A stretch of 64,000 nucleotides of DNA from Scolanthus callimorphus (GCA_033964015.1 CM066921.1:22177355-22241354); one strand, 5' to 3'. Shown: positions 44,001-53,554, numbered from the stretch's first letter. Program-made: numbers and translations. Notes: generated by a model not told the origin, from the letters alone.

Positions 44001-47000
44001 GGCAATACAGAGGTCACGCTTTCGCGGCATCAACAGCAGCGACATACAAATCTCAGCTACGAGCATATTTCAGGTTTTGCCTATACTTTGGATACAAGCC
44101 AGTCCCCTGCACCGCTCATCATCTACTCCGCTATGTGGTCTTCTTGGCTAGGACGCTCTCCGCCAGTAGCATTCCCAGCGCATTACATTAAACTCCAAGG
44201 AGACTGGCTTTCTAATGCCTATGAGCGATATCTTGACACTTCTCTGCAGTACAATTGACAGCTGTTAACGTGATGAGCAAGTCTATCACCTACTAATTTT
44301 AACACACTCTTTTTTGGGGGGTTTTGGGGGATTTGCTGGTCTGATGGCAATAAACAGACCCTGTTACCCCCAAAAAATGAGTTGTTGTGTATTTAGTGTG
44401 TGATAGACTTGTTTATCGCAATTAAATACCTAGGCGGAATTCCGTACATTCCTAGATAAGATCTAGTGTATATATCGTGTTGTAAAATATAGCATGTTCA
44501 GTGTATAGCATATAGTCAGCTCGCGTGCTCTTCGCATAAGTGTAATTTTTTTTTATCCCCTAGGGGGATTTGCTGGTCTGATGGCAATAAACAGACCCTG
44601 TTACCCCCCCCAATAATGAGTTGTTGTGTATTTATTCCGGAACAAGATCGTGTCAATCGTACCCTTGAATAATAGGATTTCATTCCGGAACTAATCCAAA
44701 GGGACTGGTCATAAATTAGAAGGGGGGAGGGCTGGTGCATTTTTATTTTGGTCTACGGTCATGTTTTTGGGAAACCCTCCCCAAGATGCATGAAAAATGT
44801 TGGCCTTCCCAAATGCGGTGACATATTTAATGGTGAACCTCCCCCATCATTCACTGGATATAGATATTGAAAAAATATAGATATTTTAAATTATTCTCTT
44901 GTGAATGAAGCGCATAAAAAAATTAGAGCCTAGCATGTGAAATTACTGTATGTTTGGGAGAACGTTGATATGCGGTGCAAAATCAGGAGTTGTAAGGATT
45001 GTTTGGGGAAAAACTGTGGTGCCACTAGCCCCCTGACCCTATAAGCGCTACGGCCCTGTATTACCCTAACAAACGTTTGTGTAAAAAATAATGACCATCC
45101 GGCCCTCACCACTTTTGCACCAGCCCTCCCCCCCCCCCCCCCCCCCCCCCCCCTAATTTATGACCAGTCCCTAAATTCATCATCCAATGATAGTAAGCCC
45201 CTAAGCTCCACCTTTGGGACTGATGTTTTCAATTGATAGAACTGAGAACCCTAGTTACGTGTCTAGTGTCCTAGTTACGTATCTAACAGAAGTTTCAGCA
45301 AAAAACAGAGCAAGACTAGAATCACTGCAGAGGCAAAACAAACTGCCACTGAAATAACCAAATACGACAAAACTGGCTCGAAAACATGGAAACTTCACCC
45401 TGGAACCAGGGTACCTAAAAATATGGAGGTGTGCTTAAAAGCCAACTAAATAATGCATGGAGAATGTCTATATCAGACAAACACTCATCTATTGCCATTA
45501 CCATTACCAGGATTACAGTTCAGATGAATCCTTTGACTTTGATTCCTGGGTGCAGGAACAAATGGCAAGAATCAGAGAGATTACGTATGGCCCCTTACTA
45601 GGGAATTCAGAGGACGAAATGCATGTTGATGATGAATCATACTATGATTCTGATGAGACTTACGATTCAGAGTCTGAGGTATCACAGAATTGTTACTTAA
45701 TATCATTTTGTGAATACCAGGAATCAATTAGATAAGATTCAGTGATTGTCTGGGACAGAAAGAGAATGAAACAACAATAATAGTTTAATTATTTTAAGAC
45801 CAAAATTTACACATTATTAATAATAAAATTTTAGTTGTTCCTACATTTTTACTGCAACTGTTCAATTCTGCATAATTTTCACATCTACAAATACAATTAA
45901 ATTGTATGCACATTAAAAGCTTTAATAAGTGAATAAAAACTAATAAATATAACAGATAAAAAAAATTTTTAAATGCATAAAATAATAATTCACCCTATTG
46001 TTGAATATTAGGTATGGTAATGGTTGAATTTGCAACCTGCCTTATCATGATTAAACGGATTGTAAAAATGGGTACATGTAGCAGCAAAAGTAGCAGCACT
46101 GTATATTGGTATACTATCGGTAAAGCTGTACAAACCAATGGTTGTAATAGTAGCCCATGTGGCAATAGCTAGCAGGACATGCCCGTCATGTGCCTGGAAG
46201 TGCATTGCTAGTGTATGAGATCATCATGCACAAACAGGGCGCACTACTGATTTCAATCTCGCACCCAGTCTAGTTTATTATTAATATCTATGTTATCAAT
46301 AACCACTCTACCGAAGCCAGTCAACAGTGCAACATGTGAGACAGGACAAAGAGCCTGAATGGCTCTGTAAGTTTGATGTCAGAACAAAATTCAAATTAAT
46401 CAATGCTTGGAACCACACAGGTTGTGATGCAACAATATTGGCTGTAAAATCTGAAAAATTCAAAATTAGATGAGTCTTGAAATGATTTCATATGGTTTCA
46501 TAATGTTCTGTGACAGCTTGCAAAAGCTGGTGATTTTTCATGAAAGTTCTATATGATGCATTTTCAGCAATATTATATAAATCAAAAATGTTTGTTGGGA
46601 TAAAATGTATGACCCCAGGGGACATCTGCTCAGTCAATGGAAGTTAACAGTTTGTAAAAACATGTGCACACTGCATTTCGGTAGTCGAATATGACATACA
46701 ATAACATGTAAAGGCTCAGGGCTTGAAATTGTGAACGGGTGGTCGACCACAAATACTTTGGTAATTTTTTTCAAGCTTGATGTCACCTGGTGACCAAAAG
46801 CTATGTTCAGCCGACCAGTTTTTTGGAGCAGGGTTGCCAGCTGGAGACTAAGAAAAAAAAAATTTCCAGCCCTGAAAGGGTTACTGTCTGGTAAACCTGG
46901 TAAATAAAGGCCAAATTTGATGCTTCTCATTTTGTGAACTTTGCTTGCTTGTTTTCTTTAGAATAGAATTGCTGCTGCTGCTTTTACATCTGGCACAAAT

Positions 47001-50000
47001 GTCTCCCGCACGTCATCACCTACTCCTTCTACAAGCAGTTGCAACCCTGATATAGTTGAGGCAGATGTCAGCGATTACAGGTTTCCCATTTCCACAGAAA
47101 TGAGAAAGAGCAATGATAGAGGGAAATACCCGGAGGACAAAACAATTAGGCTGTTTATTAGAGAGGCGGTAACATGTTTTGAGGCCTTCATTGGAGAAGT
47201 GTCAGATCGAAAAATCATAGACTCCAACCTCAAGGAGGCGGCCAAAAAGATTTGTGATACATTACCAGTTCTGAAGGACCACAAGCCTCCTTCTTACCCA
47301 ACTTCAGCAACATTTCATTACTGGGTAAGCATGAGCTAATACTTTCTTTTGATGATCAAGTGTCTTGCATGGGTCTCAAGAAGGGGGATTTAATTGGACA
47401 CCTTAAAATGTTCAGCACGTGTCATTAAATGTTACTAAATTTTATTAAGTTACCAGAAAAGCAACAATACGTTATGTCATTATTTTGTTTTGACATCATG
47501 AAGATGGTTAATTGTGAAAGATTCTAGTAGTACTAGTTTTTTCACAATTGTCACAACTTCACGGTTTTTTGTCATACAAGCTGTTTATAGTAGTCCCAGA
47601 ATTCTGTTTAAAAAAATGTATCTACTATTGCTCTATCATTTGTTTTAACAGGATACCATCTATGTTAGGATGAAGGTTAGGATATCGAACAAGAAGGGTT
47701 ATCACAATGCCCCCAAGAGACAATCCGTTGGTGGTCTCCCTCTTGACCAAAATCTGGGAGAAAAAAGTGTGTTAGATATCTACATGGAAATGTCCAAGGA
47801 ACTAAAGAAGAAGGACATAAACTTCAAGGCTCTTAAAGAGATGCAGTCATTGACGTTCTCATCAAGGTCAAAGGAGATCCTGTCCTTAGCGAAAGGAAAC
47901 ATGAACCTCATAACAGATAAATATCCCTTCTTTAAGGAACATAATTGTACAGTAAGTAATAGTACAGTTTATTATTATACAATATTGACAGGGTCTGATT
48001 TTTTTTTCAAAGTTTATCCATTGGCCTCGCTTATATTTTATTTTTATAGTTGCTAAATGAGTTGGAGTTACATGCCATTAAAACAAATCTGAAATCTGAC
48101 AAGGATGAGGAAGATGGCTGGGGCATTGATTTCAAAGCAAACTGGGCCAAGGTGGCCCCAAAGATAATAACTGGTTGCAGGACAATGTACAGGTGTTGGA
48201 GGATGGAGTTACCTTTGGTATGTACATTGTATTCCAAATGAATCATTAGTATAGAAGATAGATGGCACAAAGATGATGCAGTCATGAAAATAATTTGAAT
48301 CAGTGTCACCCACAATATTTTATGTATAGAAAGTGTTTTATTATTATGTACCTTTGATTTTTACAACCTTTGCCGGCACTGCTGTGTCATTTGTTTCACC
48401 TAATCTCTGGGGAGAAAAGGAAAGGGTAGTTGCTGCGAAAGAAATAAGGTTCCCATAACCCATGTTTTATTATATCACATTATATTTTGCCAACAGATGA
48501 GGCCTGTGGAAGCTTTATGGAAAACATCAAAGAGACAGACGAGGCCAGCACAGAGATAATATATTTTTTGGAGGTAAATACACTATCAGCCTACAATTGC
48601 AGACACCAAAATATTTTCCATCAGTTCAGTTGTCAGCCAGAACACACCTTTTGTCAACAATTGATTTGTTTTTGGGTGAGTGTCACCCTGGGGACTCACT
48701 AGGATTGAGTTCTATCAATCAAAAACATCAGTGCCAAAGATGTGGCTTAGGGCCTCCTATCATTGGATGGTGAATTTAGCGCCTTTCATTGGCAGCAGGA
48801 TTACATGTAGTTCCGGAATGCGGTCGTGCCAATCGTCTCCTCTTGAATAATACGATTTCGTTCCGGAACTAATCCTGCTACCAATGAGAAGGCGCTAAAT
48901 TCATGATAGGAGGCCCCGAAGCGCTGCCTTTGGGACTGACGTTTTTGATTGATAGAGCTGAGAATCCTAGTGAGTGTCCCAGTGCGAAGTGTCATCAAGA
49001 AAAAGAGCAAGATTAGAATCACTGAGGCAAAGCGAACTTTGAAAGAAACCAAATGGCGACTTCAAACTCGGTTGAAAAACATGGAAACTTCACCCTGGGA
49101 CCAGGGTAGGGTACCAGAGGCTCGAAGCTTCAATATGCTTTTTGTAAACAAGTGAAGCTTGGAGACTCTGTTACTTAGGGTACATTTCGCTTTGACAAGA
49201 TTCTAATTTGAATTTCGTGGGTGCCGCCATCTTGGAAATGTGATGTCACAAAATGTGATGTGCTATAAAATTCATTTGTTGAGGACAGCATATACAGCTT
49301 ATCCTAAATCGATAGATTTAGATTTTCTTCTTTTTACCCTCTCAACATAGAAATTGTTTTCTTGGTGCTGTTATTCTGGTTATAAGTGTAGCGAGCTTAG
49401 CGAGCAAAGCATATTTCAGCTCATTCATGGAAATGCATAATTTATAGCACAAGAGATGTTTCAAAGAAATGTGATGTCGATCACTGGTCTCATTTTATAA
49501 AATTTTGTTGAAACAACCGTGAAACAGCCCCTTTAAACATCAAAGGTTAGTACTTTAAAAACATCTAGCCTGTTACGAATTCTGCACTAATATTCAGACT
49601 AATATTTGGTACCTTTTACGGGTCAAATGAGCTAATATTAAAACCACTTCCAATTTGGCACCTTTAGGGAGAAAAAAATTGTAAGTATGTGTAAAGTTTG
49701 ATTTCCGAACGTTCGATTTTGCTGTGAGTTTGATTGTGTTGAACAAGTCTAAAATCAATCGATCGATTGGTGTTTGATTGAGTTGGATTGATTTTCGAAT
49801 TGTTCGGCAATTGGACACAATCAAAGTCGCAGCAAAAATAATAACTGCACAATCGAACAAAATCAAATGTTTGGAAATTGAACTTTAAACATACTTACGA
49901 TATGTTTAACACTGATAATTTATTGCCATCAATCATTATTAAGTTTGCTATGTTAGCCTACCAAGACACTTTTTTAATAGTTTATAATTCTTTCATCCTA

Positions 50001-51021
50001 ATCTAACAGACATGTTAACCTCACAGATAAAAGTTAATTTACTCAAAGCATAGAACATGTAACAATCTATGTAAACTGTTATCTTACCTCTCAAATATGT
50101 ATATAACCATGACAGTAACAATCCCAGTTTAAGGTTTCGTTAAAGAACAATAAATAACAGAATAACCCCAATTAATTATTTGCATGCTCGTCCACCATAT
50201 TGTACAGCAGCACAGGTATCTTGCCTCTGTTACAATTAATTATTGATTACAGAGTAGTATCTATGATGTCACTTCCTGTATCAGTATCGCAGATGCTACC
50301 AAATGCTGGAACATAAGAATTGAGGAATAAACTGTAATGCAGATCAATCGAGGGATTGGGAATTGCTCCAAGAAAATTTAAACCTTCAAAATTCCTACCA
50401 TAAGCCCATAATATTTTGTAGGGTACTCTAAAAAGTCTTTTTTAGCACTCCAAATATTGTTGTTAGGTACAGTATAGCATAAATAACAGATAGAACAAAT
50501 TGGGGACACTAACAAATATTTAACAAGAACTAAACGATCTTGTTAAAAATCCCGACTGGCCAGAAGGCAAGTTCGCTTTATACAAACAAATCACCAGATT
50601 GGGATCTTCGGATTGCCATGCCAGCACCCAACACTGGATCATGTTGCCTCGTTCTTGGCTAAAGCTTTTAAAAAAATATCCAACTTCTTTCTTGCAGGAT
50701 GGGGGAGCTGGAGATCTGGCAGAGCAAATAAAAACTAAGACCATGACAACACAGCCCACACTCTTCTGCGTATCAGACGGAGACGGGTTACAGCAAGCCT
50801 TCCTTGTCATTGATGAAAAAATCTTCTGCGAGCTGCAGTCTAACGATTTGACATATTTGAATGCGCTTTTAACCCTGATAGGTTCATATTATTCATTTCA
50901 CCTTGCATACAGCCCAGGCAACCGACTGTTCTTCCAATTTCTTGAAGAACACGTCATTGGCATCCAACCAAAGAGGAAAACCTTGAAATATAGAAAGCTG
51001 GTTGCCACATTAATTGGTTAA
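38021..51021 (+). CDS. SAM-domain protein gene, about 13 exons (SAMD3-like family)
   Basis: Exons with GT-AG borders and matching phases: 38021-38117, 38682-38794, 39053-39091, 39198-39266, 39822-39902, 40070-40149, 40252-40320, 45511-45678, 46962-47324, 47652-47951, 48050-48217. Two more likely exons (48497-48573 and about 50528-51021) carry coding sequence but their phases do not join cleanly. Exons 1-2 form a sterile alpha motif: GKNIDDLHEFLTERGFDSAS, then DNGIDGSTFITLTREDLKDL, then FMTRKKIWDFLEGI. Exons 4-6 are tandem copies of a Ser-rich piece (DLDDSGSSTSLP). Exon 8 is acidic. Exon 9 reads IRLFIREAVTCFEAFIGEVS. The last exon reads SGLQQAFLVID-like sequence, IFCELQSNDLTYLNALLTLI and NRLFFQFLEEHVIGI, then stop at 51019. 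The order resembles multi-copy SAMD3-like proteins of fish and cnidarians. Exon 6 is 80 nt, which breaks the frame unless skipped. Function unknown. Confidence 0.7.
38880..39010. repeat. Dispersed repeat related to the element at 6604-6758
   Basis: TGGATATTTTTTGGAACTAC then ACAATT near 38980 matches the right end of the 6604-6758 family; the left part has paired GGGGTATCATT and GGGGAATCAATTT. It lies in an intron of the SAM gene. Confidence 0.5.
39198..40320 (+). repeat. Tandem exon-intron duplication inside the SAM gene
   Basis: Exons 4, 5 and 6 (39198-39266, 39822-39902, 40070-40149) are copies: each begins GACAA, contains TTGGTTTAGATGATTCTGG or a close variant, and ends TCTACTTCTCT(A/G)CCT. 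The introns before exons 5 and 6 also match (AATCAATAC near the start, ACCCCTAAAACCTGGAAAGG, and a TTTGTTTTGAATA(AT)GTAG end). A unit of roughly 250 bp was duplicated. All copies start and end in phase 0. Confidence 0.85.
40878..41019. mobile_element. Short TIR element with GGGGCGTAGC ends
   Basis: GGGGCGTAGCTAGGAACTTT at the left and CCCCTGGCTACGCCCC at the right are inverse at the ends. The same end motif (GCTACGCCCCTGG) occurs near 2968, so the family is dispersed. Confidence 0.65.
41312..42358 (+). CDS. Ngaro gag-like protein with SAM-like start and CCCH finger end
   Basis: An open frame of 348 codons starting just inside A1. Residues 5-65 (FHVWCEENSLKEETEKEL, then ALKLVSSDDIGGLKLSLGQR, then KLVLHALSKLD) look like a SAM-type helical domain. 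The middle holds a capsid-like helical part (LEHITLSMWVAANARIMNHL, then YLAYTVKVAELLESHTLISV, then VYDNEYRKLQCNYGFRWG). The end is Pro/Asn-rich and closes with a Cys/His cluster: QICRVYNTPSGCSWTNCKYR, then HVCSAPNCHQHHP. Gag proteins package the element's RNA into particles. The frame has no break. The SAM reading is by eye. Confidence 0.8.
   Translation: MASFDFHVWCEENSLKEETEKELATNDLNCVEALKLVSSDDIGGLKLSLGQRKLVLHALSKLDGKAKETKPAAINVTEGPVTTASLSKDGGLEEVLKKIEGISLDDPLYTLGATAKSNGSNMSSSAPITRIDQDPQVFLGAATKKGGEKPVLIPDFVTGVYDGLTEDEEELGGTATSRIVVKTLKNKPKLEHITLSMWVAANARIMNHLISIGKITGSAQVADYLAYTVKVAELLESHTLISVLVYDNEYRKLQCNYGFRWGSDSQHLHTRFLVKRRTFGQSNPPNPPTKPNSAPRFNSPLNQPQICRVYNTPSGCSWTNCKYRHVCSAPNCHQHHPLYAHPNAPASS
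42416..43639 (+). CDS. Ngaro reverse transcriptase (and start of RNase H)
   Basis: The frame reads ILDEIRNGNYILTDTQPTIV, then SALGAVPKPDSNKLRLIHDC, then AYLAKLDIKSAYRHVPIHPS, then TKLPFGAAKSPEVFHRLTQA, then SILAYLDDFLIVGDT, then LTFLGIEIDSVRRQLTLPD. These are reverse transcriptase motifs 1-7 of the DIRS/Ngaro type, with an intact YLDD catalytic box. The RNase H part starts with AEFSTDACPVGGGGFYKGD and ends at a stop (43637) after NLQETFTVLVA. No methionine start is obvious after the gag stop; translation would need a shift or restart. Confidence 0.85.
   Translation: MTDDYDKDFILSGLSEGFRIISPDCVLQPTELQNYKSATGPDVRDRVEQTILDEIRNGNYILTDTQPTIVSALGAVPKPDSNKLRLIHDCSRPDNFSVNSYASDLKQISYVTVDKAVSLIKPNAYLAKLDIKSAYRHVPIHPSNYTATGLAWQFRGDDKPSYLYDTKLPFGAAKSPEVFHRLTQAITRMMDRRGYHSILAYLDDFLIVGDTMLQCEQAYHELIRLLGELSFQINWDKATGPCQRLTFLGIEIDSVRRQLTLPDRKLCELRALLNNTIAKRTVTKRDLQSLVGKLNFAARVVFGGRTFLRRIIDTVNQMQRPHHHVRIRSQLRADLGWWAEFLSAFNGRTFFIDTEPAPSAEFSTDACPVGGGGFYKGDRFYINWEVDEPHLAHAHINLQETFTVLVA
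43640..44268 (+). pseudogene. Ngaro RNase H end and internally deleted tyrosine recombinase
   Basis: Just after the pol stop a different frame gives RKWVTVRTDNTTTLSALNKG and SSNILADSISR, the rest of RNase H, so a small deletion broke the frame at about 43637. From 43964 comes the N-terminal core-binding part of a tyrosine recombinase (LDAELRQYRGHAFAASTAAT, then YKSQLRAYFRFCLYFGYKPV, then LLRYVVFLARTLSASSI). At about 44187 it jumps to IKLQGDWLSNAYERYLDTSL and a stop: the C-terminal end with the nucleophile Tyr. The part with the catalytic Arg and His-x-x-Arg is gone, so the element cannot integrate by itself. Confidence 0.8.
44701..45171. mobile_element. TIR element with GGGACTGGTCATAAATTAG ends
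   Basis: GGGACTGGTCATAAATTAG, then AGGGGGGAGGGCTGGTGCA at the left mirrors TGCACCAGCCCTCCCCCC, a run of 26 C (45128-45153) and CTAATTTATGACCAGTCCC at the right. The core has no coding frame. It interrupts the right arm of the foldback element. Confidence 0.85.
45680..46961. other. Intron of the SAM gene, nothing else recognised
   Basis: AT-rich intron sequence. The frames at 46008-46205 and 46634-46930 on the minus strand show no domain. Confidence 0.4.
48677..49109. mobile_element. Foldback element copy 2
   Basis: Left arm GTGTCACCCTGGGGACTCAC, then TTCTATCAATCAAAAACATC, then GGCCTCCTATCATTGGATGG; centre TTCCGGAATGCGGTCGTGCC ... GATTTCGTTCCGGAAC; right arm CATGATAGGAGGCCCC, then TTTTTGATTGATAGAGCTGA, then TTCACCCTGGGACCAGGGTA. 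The left arm lacks the terminal part that copy 1 has. It lies in a downstream intron of the same SAM gene. Confidence 0.8.
49681..49898. mobile_element. MITE with about 35-bp imperfect TIRs
   Basis: GTAAGTATGTGTAAAGTTTG then ATTTCCGAACGTTCGATTTT at the left mirrors AAAATCAAATGTTTGGAAAT then TGAACTTTAAACATACTTAC at the right; a TCGATCGA palindrome lies near the middle. No coding frame. It sits in the SAM gene's last intron. Confidence 0.75.
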
Positions 51022-51095
51022 ATAACATGGCGCCATCTTTATAGCTACATGTATATAACTTAAGTAAAAACTGTTGACATTGAAGTGTTTATTGA
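50758..51095 (+). repeat. Source segment of the duplicated last SAM exon
   Basis: ACACTCTTCTGCGTATCAGA through the stop codon (51019) and the 3' sequence TAAGTAAAAACTGTTGACAT then TGAAG is present once here and again from 51096 to about 53190, where the second copy is split by an insertion. Confidence 0.85.
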
Positions 51096-53190
51096 ACACT
51101 CTTCTGCGTATCAGACGGAGACGGGTTACAGCAAGCCTTCCTTGTCATTGATAAAAAATCTTCTGCGAGCTGCAGTCTAACGTTTTGACATATTTGAATG
51201 CGTTTTTAAGGAGGCTGCCTACTATTTTTCTTGAACTTGGTCTCTCAACTTTGGACGACCACAATTCTGAAATATACTTACCCACGGATTTGAAATTTTG
51301 ATCATTTGCTGTGGAAAGATAAAAGTTCAAGATGATGCATGATTTATCATCATCAGAGTTTCCATAGCAACGAAAAAGGGGGGTCACTGTTTTTAATTAG
51401 CAAACGTTCCATGTGAAATTCGATCTAAACTTTTAAAATGGCACTCCAAGCGCTAATCCTTAGGTAATTGCCTATACGTATACGAAGTTTAGAGAAAATT
51501 CACAAGCCAATTTCAAGATATTCCAAACGACTTTTTTGGCCTTTGAAAATATAAAATGTTTCACTCGCTTTCTAATTATTATTAATTTAGTAGCTTTTGA
51601 AATAGGCTAGCGAAATCTGTTACCCCAAAAATCATCAAAAGGTATACAACTACTTGTTTGCCAAATTTGATGTCAGGAAGTGCTTTTAATTTTCCATAAT
51701 GAACATCGACGCAAACTTCAAATTTTTGAGCAATTCGCAAAATATCATTTCGAACACAACTAAGGCTCCAGAGAAAGTTCCTGATGGCGAATTTTTTTCT
51801 CACGCTCTTACATTAAAATTGACCATATTAGCAAGATGCTGTCCACGTAAAAAAAATTACGTCGCGGATAGCGCCTCGTAAAATTTCACCATCTTCTTCC
51901 TAAGTTCACCATCTTCTTCCTAGCTCCGCTAAAACTGCTGCAGTTTTCATCGGTTCTAGTTTCTATTCAAATTTCAGCCCGGTTTTCACATTCCAGCATG
52001 GACAAGTGTAGCACCTCTGTTATAATTCAGTAAAGCGAACCTGTCACGTTTAGCTCTTATTATCTCTAGAAGGACGTTCCGCTGTAAAAGAAGTAAGTTT
52101 TGTCTAATCGCCATCTTATCCAGCAGGAACTGGAGTTGATTAGCTCGGTTGGATGCGAAAAAGATGAAAATTAGAGGCGCGCTGCAGAGCTAGCGTGACC
52201 GGTTCCGCTCATTCAACAAGAGTAACAGGAGTAAAATTGAATGCTGGAATGTGAGAAATGGACTTAGTCCTATAGAAATATGCAACTGCAGCAGGTTTAG
52301 AATCGTGAGCGGAACTAGGAAGAAGGTAGTGAACTTTAGAATTTTACCAGGCGCTATCCGCGACGTAATTTTTTTTCCTGCGCGAGAAAAAAATTCGCCA
52401 TCAGTAACTTTCTCTGGAGCCTTAGTTGTGTTCGAAATGATATTTTGCGAATTGCTCAAAAATTTGAAGTTTGGGTCGATGTTCATTATGGAAAATCAAA
52501 AGCACTTCCTGGCATCAAATTTGGCAAACAAGTAGTTTATAACCTTGGGATAAATTTTGGGGTAAGAGATTTCACTAGCCCATTTCAAAAGCCATTAAAT
52601 TAATAATAATTAGAAAGCAAGTGAAACATTTTGAATTTTCAAAGGCAAAAAAAAAGACGCCTGGAATATCTTGAAATCGGCTTGGTGAATTTCCTCTAAA
52701 CTTCGAATACGTATAGACAATTACCTAAGGATTAGCGCTTGGAGTGTCATTTTAAAAGTTTAGATCGAATTTCACGTGGAACTTTTGCTAATTAAAAACA
52801 GTGACCCCCCGTTTCGTTGCTATGGAAACTCCGATGATGATAAATCGTGCATCATCTTGAACTTTGATCTTTCCACAGCAAATGGCCAAAATTTCTAATC
52901 CGTAGGTAAGTATATTTCAGAATTGTGGTCGTCCAAAGTTGAGAGACCAAGTTCAAGAAAAATTGTAGGCAGCCTCTCCTTAACCCTGATAGGTTCATAT
53001 TATGCATTTCACCTTGCATACAGCACAGGCAACCGACTGTTCTTCCAATTTCTTGAAGAACACGTCATTGGCATCCAACCGAAGAGAAAACCTTGAAATA
53101 CAGAAAGCTGGTTGCCACATTAATTGGTTAATTACAGGGCGCCATCTTAGCTACGTGTATATAACTTAAGTAAAAACTGTTGACATTGAA
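51096..53190 (+). pseudogene. Duplicate of the last SAM exon, split by a foldback element
   Basis: 51096-51209 repeats 50758-50873 (LFCVSDGDGLQQAFLVID) with small changes, including one missing A in GATAAAAAATC that breaks the frame. The copy resumes at 52984 (CCCTGATAGGTTCATATTAT) and runs through LAYSTGNRLFFQFLEEHVIG, the stop region and the 3' sequence to about 53190. The break is filled by the element at 51210-52979. It is a tandem duplication made before the insertion. Confidence 0.8.
51210..52979. mobile_element. 1.77-kb palindromic (foldback) element with TTAA target site
   Basis: The left end GGAGGCTGCCTACTATTTTT, CTTGAACTTGGTCTCTCAAC is mirrored at the right by GTTGAGAGACCAAGTTCAAG, AAAAATTGTAGGCAGCCTCT. 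The arms stay inverse for about 750-790 bp each (51210 to about 52000, and about 52235 to 52979), leaving a spacer of some 235 bp. TTAA lies directly outside each end (51206-51209 and 52980-52983). TTAA duplication is used by piggyBac and Kolobok superfamilies; the ends do not let me choose. No transposase frame is present. Confidence 0.85.
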
Positions 53191-53199
53191 GGGGTTGTA

Positions 53200-53554
53200 T
53201 TGAAGTGCCACAGCTCCGATGCAGAAATTTAATGCTAAGCTACTGCTGTCATGTTCTGCCTTGAGTGACATTCTGTAATCAATAAGGCACATTCATACAT
53301 AAGGAGCCATGTATCTTCAGTAATTTACGAAAAAGGTTGAGTTTTGAATATGGGGCATTGCCTGTACATACCTTCTTATTGCCATGCAGTTCTCTAGGGT
53401 GATGGCCATAGATTTTATCCTAGAGCTCAATAGCGCATGTGATTTGAGGGGTTTCCAACACGAGAGCCCATTCATTGTTTGTAAATGATTCAACAGGGGT
53501 GTCAATAAAACTGGTTTCTGGGTGATGGTGTGTATGCAGACTCTTGTTTCAAGG
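53200..53554. other. Non-coding, nothing recognised
   Basis: No frame with a domain. The minus-strand frame at 53317-53505 shows no motif. Confidence 0.4.

Larger units (their letters stand above)
41154..44634 (+). mobile_element. Ngaro-type (DIRS-order) retrotransposon with split direct repeats
   Basis: Order A1 - ORFs - B1 - A2 - B2. A1 (41154-41310) and A2 (44396-44554) both start GTGTGTGATAGACTTGTTTA and end in TTCGCATAAGTGTAATTTTT; they differ at few positions. B1 (44326-44395) and B2 (44563-44634) both start GGGGGATTTGCTGGTCTGAT and end GAGTTGTTGTGTATTTA. This split direct repeat arrangement is diagnostic of Ngaro elements, which integrate with a tyrosine recombinase and make no target duplication. 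The element sits in the spacer of a foldback element in the largest intron of the SAM gene. High A1/A2 similarity points to a fairly young insertion, but its recombinase is deleted. Confidence 0.9.
40748..45414. mobile_element. Foldback element copy 1, split by three later insertions
   Basis: The left end TACCCTGGTCCCAGGGTGA and right end TTCACCCTGGAACCAGGGTA are inverse, and the arms continue as inverses (left: GACACTCACTTGGATTCTCA, GTTCTATCAATGAAAAACGT, TAGCACCTTCTCATTG; right: TTTCAATTGATAGAACTGAG, CCAAAGGTGG-type). The flanks CCTAAAATG and CCTAAAAAT suggest a target duplication of about 9 bp. Three elements interrupt it: 40878-41019, 41154-44634 and 44701-45171. A second, less disturbed copy lies at 48677-49109. 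Confidence 0.75.

Noticed and set aside
48497..48573. Reading the exon from its ATG in phase 0
   Set aside because: That frame stops within 21 codons, while the frame DEACGSFMENIKETDEAST continues to a donor; however its phase does not fit the previous exon, so the exon is listed only as likely.
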